NCBI GenBank assembly: GCA_050250795.1 | Contig: JBFWNZ010000086.1 | Span: 1 to 12,015 of the forward strand | Direction of reading: 5' to 3' | Source: JBFWNZ01 sp050250795 | GTDB taxonomy: Bacteria > Pseudomonadota > Alphaproteobacteria > UBA8366 | DNA length: 12,015 bases | Part shown: positions 7,347-12,015 of the stretch, piece after piece | Position numbering within the stretch: position 1 is the stretch's first letter | Layout: every line of letters starts with the position of its first letter | The notes under the pieces: generated by a model | What the model saw: only the letters and a program-made list of their open reading frames with translations | What the model was told of the DNA's origin: nothing | Database searches by the model: none | Made by a program: the position numbers and the translations under genes

Positions 7347-8750
7347 CTAGCCGTCCGACGCGTCGGCGCCGGCAACGATGCCGCCTGCGCCGATCGTGAA
7401 GGGAACGGTGGCATGGTCGAAATCGCTGTCGCGCATTTTCAGAACGGACAGCAGCCGCATGAGCCGCCCCTCATCGGTTTCGGCGAACCGCAGCAGCAGA
7501 ATATTCTCGGCAATGGCCGAAATCTGGTCGAGGACCAGATTGTGGTTGGCGAAAAATTCAGGAGCCTCAAGGGTGCAGAGCGTCGTCGCACCCAGTTGCC
7601 GGAGCCGGATCGCAAGCGCGGCGAAGAAACTGTCCACGCGCTCGGGAAAGATCGCAGCCTGCTTGAACGCACCGATGCCGTCGATGAACACCCGGCGCGC
7701 GCCGGTCCGCGCCGCCTCGGACAGCATCCGATCGGCCATTTCGTCGAGGAAGCTCTCGAAGGGCTTGTGCCAGGCGACGGTCAGGGCCCCCGACGCCGTC
7801 ATGGCATCGACATCCACCCCCAGGCTTTCCGCCTTGGCCCGCACCTTGTCCGGCGTTTCGTAGCATCCGAAGAACAGGCCCGGCGCCTCCGCCGTCGCCT
7901 CGCGCAGGAACAGCAGACCGATCGAGGTCTTGCCGACCCCCGACGGGCCGATCAAAAGGGTCGTCGACCCGACCGGAATGCCGCCCGTCATCATCCGGTC
8001 CAGCCCGCCAATACCGCTGGCGATCCGGCCGGCCGGGATCGTCTCCGGCGGCGCATCGAACAGCGTTTCCAGCCGGGGCGTCACGATTGCGCCTTCGGCA
8101 GCAAGGCGGAACAGATGAATTCCGTTCAGATGCCGGGCACCGCGGAACTTCAGCACCTGGAGCGACCGGATGCGCCGGGCCGACTGCACCACCTCGCCCA
8201 ACTGGATGATGCCATCCACCATGGTCCGTTCCGGGCTGAAGCTCGGCTGCGGTCCGTTGGTGATAAAGATCAGGGTGCAGCCATGCAGGCTCGCCACGCC
8301 CTGCATCGCATAGATGAACTCGCGGAAATCCCCTTGCGAGGCGGCGCGTTCCTGCGCGACGTAAAGGCCGTCCAGGATCAGCAGACCGGCGCCGGCTTCG
8401 CGCACCGTCGCGCGCAGCAGGTCCAGAACTCCCGGCAAGCCCTCGCGGCGCAAGGCGTCGAAGGCGCTGATGTAGCTGACCTTGTCCGGGACGAGCCCGG
8501 CATCCATGAAGGCAAATTCGCCCATATAGCGCAGCAGCCGATCATGGCTCTCCGCCAGCAGGGTGGCGTAGACGACACGGTCGCCGGCGCGGGCGCGATT
8601 ATAGGCGATCTGGTTTGCCATCGTCGTTTTGCCCGTGCCGGGCGGCCCCTCGACGATGTACAGCCCGCCGCGGTGAAAGCCGCCGCAGATGATCCGATCC
8701 AATCCGGCGATGCCGGTCGGAACAAGTCCGTCGTCGCTCGTCTCTGCCAT
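7347..8750 (-). CDS. KaiC-like double-domain RecA-fold ATPase
   Basis: A 467-residue KaiC-family protein with two RecA-like halves (about 9-230 and 242-460). Both Walker A motifs are intact: GPPGTGKT at 35-42 and GPSGVGKT at 268-275; hydrophobic strands ending in Asp (LLILDG near 127, VFIDG near 357) are the Walker B motifs. Compared by eye with cyanobacterial KaiC, the EE pair after Walker A reads AE (66-67) in the first half and YE (297-298) in the second, so the first glutamate is missing from both. The ISAIAE stretch at 410-415 aligns with the KaiC phosphorylation motif ISTITD, keeping the serine (S411) but replacing the threonine with A412. ATG 8750 was chosen because the family alignment starts there and GGGG lies just upstream; a longer frame opens at 8864. 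It is followed by a lone receiver gene. With no kaiA or kaiB nearby, a signalling role is likelier than a true clock. Confidence 0.9.
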   Translation of the reverse strand: MAETSDDGLVPTGIAGLDRIICGGFHRGGLYIVEGPPGTGKTTMANQIAYNRARAGDRVVYATLLAESHDRLLRYMGEFAFMDAGLVPDKVSYISAFDALRREGLPGVLDLLRATVREAGAGLLILDGLYVAQERAASQGDFREFIYAMQGVASLHGCTLIFITNGPQPSFSPERTMVDGIIQLGEVVQSARRIRSLQVLKFRGARHLNGIHLFRLAAEGAIVTPRLETLFDAPPETIPAGRIASGIGGLDRMMTGGIPVGSTTLLIGPSGVGKTSIGLLFLREATAEAPGLFFGCYETPDKVRAKAESLGVDVDAMTASGALTVAWHKPFESFLDEMADRMLSEAARTGARRVFIDGIGAFKQAAIFPERVDSFFAALAIRLRQLGATTLCTLEAPEFFANHNLVLDQISAIAENILLLRFAETDEGRLMRLLSVLKMRDSDFDHATVPFTIGAGGIVAGADASDG

Positions 8751-8832
8751 GTCCCCACGATCCCCGGCGAAGATACGGACGCATGCGACGACCGGCACTC
8801 GCCGTCCGCACTGCCATGTCCCCTGCAATTGA

Positions 8833-8857
8833 AACAGCCAGCGACCGCATGGGTTCA
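8833..8857 (-). promoter_or_regulatory. Possible EcfG-type (general stress) promoter ahead of the KaiC-like gene
   Basis: On the minus strand a TGAAC (8857-8853) is separated by 16 bases from a TGTT (8836-8833). The alphaproteobacterial general-stress sigma factor EcfG prefers GGAAC, 16-17 bases, CGTT, so seven of nine positions match. The element would start transcription roughly 75 bases before ATG 8750. A match of this quality can occur by chance in GC-rich DNA, so the call is tentative. Confidence 0.22.
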
Positions 8858-8929
8858 CTGGCAATGGAAAATCGGATGCCGATCCGCGACGACCGGGATC
8901 GCGGCGCTGCCTAGCGGTGTCGGGAAGAC

Positions 8930-8963
8930 CGGCCGGGACATCGGCAAGCCGACATCCCGGCCG
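8930..8963 (-). terminator. Stem-loop just downstream of the cupin gene
   Basis: Arms GGCCGGGACATCGGC (8931-8945) and GCCGACATCCCGGCC (8948-8962) are inverted repeats with only two mismatched positions; the outer nine pairs (adding 8930/8963) are perfect. The hairpin begins about 13 bases after the cupin stop on the minus strand, where a terminator of the methyltransferase/monooxygenase/cupin unit would be expected. No T-run follows it, so it may act as a weak or Rho-assisted terminator or protect the 3' end of the mRNA. Confidence 0.5.
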
Positions 8964-8975
8964 AACGGATGCGGA

Positions 8976-9365
8976 TCAGAGACCGCCCGCCTCGAAGCTG
9001 GACTTGGCGATCACCGGCTGAATGGTGATATGCGCCATCGTGGTATGCGCCTTCGCGCCATGCCAATGCCGGTCCCCGGCCTTGATATGCACCACGTCCC
9101 CGACCTTGATCTCGTATTCGCCATGATCGTCGGCGACGATGCCTTCGCCCTCGGTCACGACGAGAATCTGGTCGTGATCGTGCTTGTGCCACCCCGTCGT
9201 CGATCCCTTGGTGAAGCTGACCACGCTGCACTTGAAATCGTCGGAATCCCCGTTGGGGATGACCATCTGCTGATGCCGTGCCACGGCCTCGCCGGTCCAG
9301 CCTTTCAGCGGCACCGCCTCGCCCATGTCCTTCTTCGCCAGCTTGTCGATCGTCACCACGCGCAT
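8976..9365 (-). CDS. Small single-domain cupin protein
   Basis: A 129-residue protein with one cupin beta-barrel. Motif 1 is GWHKHDHDQ, giving metal ligands H60 and H62; the usual glutamate is replaced by Q66, with H64 as another possible ligand. Motif 2 is GDVVHIKAGDRHWHG, contributing H100 and perhaps H102. A metal site is therefore likely, but the Glu-to-Gln change differs from the textbook set. The ATG is well supported by AGGAGGAG (9380-9373 on the minus strand). It follows the second luciferase-like oxygenase by 38 bases on the same strand and is the last gene of that unit. Small cupins in such clusters may be lyases, isomerases, dioxygenases or simple binding proteins; I cannot choose among these. 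Its neighbours suggest it acts on the same metabolite as the flavin oxygenases. Confidence 0.87.
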   Translation of the reverse strand: MRVVTIDKLAKKDMGEAVPLKGWTGEAVARHQQMVIPNGDSDDFKCSVVSFTKGSTTGWHKHDHDQILVVTEGEGIVADDHGEYEIKVGDVVHIKAGDRHWHGAKAHTTMAHITIQPVIAKSSFEAGGL

Positions 9366-9403
9366 GTTTCTTCTCCTCCTCGCATATCGGTGTGTTCGGC
9401 CCG

Positions 9404-10240
9404 CTATCCCAGCAGCGGTGCGTATTCGTCCAGCCGGCGCAGGATGTCGTCGCGGCTGCCCGCCGGCAATTCCAGCAGCACCCGCTCCACCCCCACCTCG
9501 GCATAGCTTTCCAGTGCCTTCTTCTCCGCCGGCACGCGGAAGCAGGTCATGGACAGCGTCTTCATGTCCCGGCCCGCCTCGTCGGCGATCCGCTTGAACC
9601 GCGCCATGCCCTCGACCGGGTCGAATTGCGGACCCGGCCGCGGGAACCAGCCATCGGCGTAGTCGACGACGCGGCGGATGGTGTGGTCGGTCTCGCCCCC
9701 GATCAGAACCGGCGGATGCGGCTTCTGCACCGGCTTGGGAAAGGACCAGATCGGATCGAAATCGATCATCTCGCCGTGATACTCGGCTTCGTCCTGGGTC
9801 CAGATCGCCTTCATCGCCAGGACCCTCTCCTTCATCAGCGGGAAGCGGTCCGCATAGGCGACGCCGTGGTTGTTCATCTCCTCGATGTTCCAGCCGCCGC
9901 CGATGGCACAGATGAAACGTCCGCCCGACAGGTGATCCAGGCTGGCGATGGTCTTGGCGGTGGTGAAGGTGTCGCGCTGCGGCAGCAGGCAGATACCGGT
10001 GCCGAGCTTCAGCTTGGTCGTGGCCGCCGCTGCATAGGACAGGGCGACGAACGGATCGTAGAGGTTCCAGTAATAGCTGGGCAGGTCGCGGCCGCGGCGC
10101 TTGGATGACGCAAGGCTGGCCGGAATATGCGTGTGCTCCGGCAGGAACAGGGATTCGAACCCCCGCGCCTCGACCTCGCGGCCCAGTTCATCGGGCCGCA
10201 TGCCGTAATGGGTGACGAAATTCAGAACCCCGATATGCAT
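9404..10240 (-). CDS. Luciferase-like (LLM) oxidoreductase, possibly F420-dependent
   Basis: A 278-residue TIM-barrel oxidoreductase of the luciferase-like monooxygenase superfamily. The N-terminus MHIGVLNF is the first barrel strand. Family signatures are LDHLSGGRFICAIGGGW at 101-117 and QKPHPPVLIGG at 172-182, followed by the ADGWFPRPGP segment. Its length and these motifs resemble the short TIGR03619-type group usually described as F420-dependent, but the sequence cannot prove F420 rather than FMN, and no F420 biosynthesis genes are visible. ATG 10240 follows a GAGGAGAGGGGAG-type ribosome site. It lies 20 bases after the stop of the other luciferase-like gene and 38 before the cupin, so the three are probably co-transcribed. 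The two oxygenases are different subfamilies, not a recent duplication. Confidence 0.9.
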   Translation of the reverse strand: MHIGVLNFVTHYGMRPDELGREVEARGFESLFLPEHTHIPASLASSKRRGRDLPSYYWNLYDPFVALSYAAAATTKLKLGTGICLLPQRDTFTTAKTIASLDHLSGGRFICAIGGGWNIEEMNNHGVAYADRFPLMKERVLAMKAIWTQDEAEYHGEMIDFDPIWSFPKPVQKPHPPVLIGGETDHTIRRVVDYADGWFPRPGPQFDPVEGMARFKRIADEAGRDMKTLSMTCFRVPAEKKALESYAEVGVERVLLELPAGSRDDILRRLDEYAPLLG

Positions 10241-10260
10241 GGTCGCGGACTCCCCTCTCC

Positions 10261-11367
10261 TCAGGCGGCGGCGCGCGCCAGCACGGCGCCGGCCCCGCTG
10301 CCGGTTTCCAGTGCCTGCAGACGCGGCAGCACCTTATCAGCAAACAACGCGATGTTGCGCTTGGCGAGATCGTGCGGCATCCCGCCAAAGCTGAACACCG
10401 CAATCACGCCGCCCGCGTCGATCCGGCGGCTGCACTCCGCCAGCTTGGCGAACACCTGATCCGGCGTGCCCCAGACCTGGAGCCCGGCCAGGAAATCGAC
10501 GAAGCTGTCGATGCCGTGCTTGGCGATGTTGGCCGCCAGTTTGCCGTAATACTCATAGCCCTTGATATGGGCGAGGCCGGCATTCTGGAACTCGTAATGG
10601 TCCAGCGCCGAGCGGCAATAGCCGCGGACATAGCGGCGGAACATGTCCTCGGCCTCTGCCTCGGTCTCGCCGACCGCGACGAAGGACACCAGCAACGGCT
10701 TCGGCGGCGGCGCGTCATGCACCTCCAGGAACCGGGCCCGGTATCCGGCGATGTCCTCCTCCGCCTTCTCCCAGGGCTTTTGCGCGATGATCATGATGCC
10801 GACGCCCAGCTTCACCATGATCTCAAAGGATTCCGGCGACACCGACGCGGCATAGCTGCGGCCGCGGATGGGGGCCGTCGGCCGCGGCCGGATGTCGACC
10901 GGCGGCTGGCGCAGCAGGGTGCCGCGGTACTCCATCCGCCCGCTGTCCAGCGCCGCCAGCAGCGCCTCGGCATATTCGGTGAAGCGGGTGCGGGATTCGT
11001 TCATGTCGATCCCGAACCCCTCGAACTCCACCCGCCCCAGCCCGCGCCCGATCCCCAGGATCAACCGTCCGCGCGACAGGTTGTCCAGCATCGACAGGTC
11101 CTCGGCCAGCCGCACCGGCGTGTGCCAGGGCAGCACCGTGACCATCGAGCCCAGCCGCACCCGCTGCGTCCGCCCGGCCATGTAGGTCAGGAATTGCGCG
11201 ACGTTCGGGCACATCGTGTAGTTGTCGAAATGGTGTTCGGCGCTCCAGACCGAATCGAAGCCCATCGGCTCCGCCAGATCGGCCATCGACGTCTCATGCG
11301 CATACACCGCGGCGTCGGTATGGCGGTCGCCGAGATTCTGGAAAAACGTGCTCATGCCGACATGCAA
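10261..11367 (-). CDS. Luciferase-like flavin-dependent monooxygenase (LLM class)
   Basis: A 368-residue member of the bacterial luciferase superfamily, which uses reduced flavin and oxygen to oxidise organic substrates such as aldehydes, ketones and hydrocarbons. AEHHF (43-47) matches the luciferase alpha-subunit segment carrying the catalytic histidine (H45 here). VTVLPWHTPVRLAEDLSMLD followed by LSRGRLILGIGRG (76-109) is the family core. I set the start at TTG 11367: GGGAGGG (11381-11375) lies seven bases before it, and the first barrel strand (HVGMSTFF) begins at residue 2; ATG 11355 is 19 bases from that ribosome site and would cut the strand. It is the first of three closely spaced genes with the shorter luciferase-like enzyme and the cupin. 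A separate flavin reductase, which such enzymes need, is not in the window. Substrate unknown. Confidence 0.91.
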   Translation of the reverse strand: MHVGMSTFFQNLGDRHTDAAVYAHETSMADLAEPMGFDSVWSAEHHFDNYTMCPNVAQFLTYMAGRTQRVRLGSMVTVLPWHTPVRLAEDLSMLDNLSRGRLILGIGRGLGRVEFEGFGIDMNESRTRFTEYAEALLAALDSGRMEYRGTLLRQPPVDIRPRPTAPIRGRSYAASVSPESFEIMVKLGVGIMIIAQKPWEKAEEDIAGYRARFLEVHDAPPPKPLLVSFVAVGETEAEAEDMFRRYVRGYCRSALDHYEFQNAGLAHIKGYEYYGKLAANIAKHGIDSFVDFLAGLQVWGTPDQVFAKLAECSRRIDAGGVIAVFSFGGMPHDLAKRNIALFADKVLPRLQALETGSGAGAVLARAAA

Positions 11368-11374
11368 GGCCGCA

Positions 11375-11381
11375 CCCTCCC
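11375..11381 (-). promoter_or_regulatory. Ribosome binding site deciding a TTG start
   Basis: GGGAGGG on the minus strand ends seven bases before TTG 11367-11365. The only nearby ATG (11355-11353) is 19 bases away, too far for this site. This supports the rare TTG start of the luciferase-like monooxygenase. Confidence 0.7.
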
Positions 11382-11415
11382 ATTGTGCTTTATCGTTCGT
11401 TTATAACCGCACAAT
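11382..11415. repeat. Perfect 7-bp inverted repeat in a promoter gap (possible operator)
   Basis: ATTGTGC at 11382-11388 is the exact inverse complement of GCACAAT at 11409-11415, with 20 bases between. The spacer is strikingly AT-rich for this window (it contains TTTATCGTTCGTTTATAA). The repeat sits between the TTGACA box and the ribosome site of the luciferase-like monooxygenase gene, a good position for a repressor site. A 7-bp repeat can also be chance; no regulator gene is adjacent in the window. Confidence 0.4.
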
Positions 11416-11416
11416 C

Positions 11417-11440
11417 GGAGCCGCCCGGCCCGCATGTCAA
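11417..11440 (-). promoter_or_regulatory. Candidate promoter of the monooxygenase/cupin unit
   Basis: A perfect -35 hexamer TTGACA (11440-11435, minus strand) lies in the 89-base gap after the methyltransferase stop. At 18 bases the -10 position reads GATTGT (about 11416-11411), only three of six; a better-looking TTATAA (11406-11401) is too far at 28 bases. If real, this would let the two monooxygenases and the cupin be expressed apart from the methyltransferase. Alternatively all four genes form one transcript. Confidence 0.35.
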
Positions 11441-11456
11441 CGGCGGTATGGAACCG

Positions 11457-11993
11457 CTACTTATAGGCGACGGCCGCGCTGGACGGGCCGGCGAGCTTGA
11501 TGACCTCGAACCGGCGGAAACCCGCCTCCCGGCACCACCCTTCAAAATCGCGGCCCGTGAAATCGAAGGCGTCGCCGAATTCGATCAGCATGTTCAACGA
11601 CATCAGCAGGCCGAAGGCGTTCTCCCGGCGCTCGTCGTCGATCAGCGCCTCGATCGCGACGAATGCCCCGCCCGGCGGCAATGCGGCATAGGCCTTTTCG
11701 ATCAGCAGCTTCTTCTGTTCCAGGTTCCAGTCGTGAAGAATCATGCCCATCGTGATCACATCGGCCGCCGGCAGGGATTCCGCGAAGAAATCGCCGCCGA
11801 CGGCTTGCACCCGGTCGCTCAGCGCCGCCGCGGCGATGTGGCGCTCCGCGATCGGAACGACCTGCGGCAGGTCGAAGCTGAGACAGCGCATATGCGGATT
11901 GGCCGACGCAACCTCGCAGGACAGTAGTCCCGTCGCGCCCCCGATATCGCAATGCGTGCCGTATTGCGAAAAGTCGAAGCTTTGCGCGAACAT
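11457..11993 (-). CDS. SAM-dependent class I O-methyltransferase, catalytic domain (5' part missing or broken)
   Basis: The 178 visible residues form the catalytic domain of an O-methyltransferase of the family that includes acetylserotonin, caffeate and hydroxyneurosporene methyltransferases. Motif I CDIGGATGL (15-23) binds SAM, D41 in FDLP fits the ribose-binding acid, and H87 in ILHDW is the catalytic base position; the C-terminus SSAAVAYK is typical. Full-length relatives have about 330-350 residues with an N-terminal dimerisation domain, absent here. The frame before the first ATG reads ISAV, then TAG, then FR: the homologous linker seems to continue upstream but is broken by a stop at 12000-12002, 15 bases from the window edge. 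This is either an error at a contig end (a CAG read as TAG would restore it) or a real pseudogene. The gene is 89 bases upstream of the monooxygenases on the same strand. Confidence 0.83.
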   Translation of the reverse strand: MFAQSFDFSQYGTHCDIGGATGLLSCEVASANPHMRCLSFDLPQVVPIAERHIAAAALSDRVQAVGGDFFAESLPAADVITMGMILHDWNLEQKKLLIEKAYAALPPGGAFVAIEALIDDERRENAFGLLMSLNMLIEFGDAFDFTGRDFEGWCREAGFRRFEVIKLAGPSSAAVAYK

Positions 11994-12015
11994 CCGGAAC
12001 TACACCGCCGAGATG

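Noticed and set aside
7347..8750. A complete circadian kai clock
   Set aside because: No kaiA or kaiB is present, the phosphosite threonine is replaced and the catalytic EE pairs are incomplete; KaiC-like is the safer name.
7413..9506. A 697-residue plus-strand open frame opposite the KaiC-like and cupin genes
   Set aside because: It spans several genes on the other strand as well as an intergenic hairpin, is rich in Arg, Gln and His with no domain signature, and is explained by codon-position GC bias.
9404..11367. A lux-type light-emitting luciferase alpha/beta pair
   Set aside because: The two proteins differ in length and subfamily and lack the lux neighbours (fatty acid reductase genes); generic luciferase-like monooxygenases fit better.
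10372..11406. A 344-residue plus-strand open frame opposite the first luciferase-like gene
   Set aside because: Antisense shadow of a gene with clear family motifs; no ribosome site or domain of its own.

Overview
The window is a high-GC stretch with dense, closely packed genes. Codon use and gene families (Cache-cyclase, PAS-GGDEF-EAL, KaiC-like ATPase with a lone receiver, luciferase-like monooxygenases) suggest an alphaproteobacterium, possibly Rhodospirillales-like; this is inference from protein style, not from a marker gene. There are no rRNA, tRNA, CRISPR or transposon signatures. Bases 1-18 match the end of the Illumina TruSeq read-2 adapter, so the left edge is an assembled contig end with untrimmed library sequence. 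The right edge cuts into a methyltransferase gene and also looks damaged.

Left part (114-2545): a TauD/TfdA-type Fe(II)/2-oxoglutarate dioxygenase on the plus strand meets, stop codon over stop codon, a periplasmic sugar-type solute-binding protein on the minus strand. The binding protein has no permease or ATPase gene beside it. Instead its start codon overlaps the stop codon of the next gene upstream, a membrane adenylate cyclase with a Cache sensor domain (2542-4695).

Middle part (2542-8750): signalling genes. The cyclase (cAMP) is divergent from a PAS-PAS-GGDEF-EAL protein (c-di-GMP synthesis and/or breakdown; both active sites look intact) across a 159-base promoter region. The GGDEF-EAL gene converges on a two-gene unit read from the minus strand: a double-domain KaiC-like ATPase followed by a single-domain response regulator. 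No kaiA, kaiB or histidine kinase is visible.

Right part (8976-12015): a minus-strand catabolic or tailoring cluster: a class I O-methyltransferase (5' end missing or broken), two luciferase-like flavin/F420 monooxygenases, and a small cupin. A hairpin follows the cupin gene. An inverted repeat and a perfect TTGACA hexamer lie in the gap ahead of the first monooxygenase.

Most notable are the orphan binding protein coupled to a Cache adenylate cyclase, which looks like a two-part nutrient-to-cAMP sensor, and a KaiC-like protein that has lost the first glutamate of the catalytic EE pair in both of its ATPase halves.
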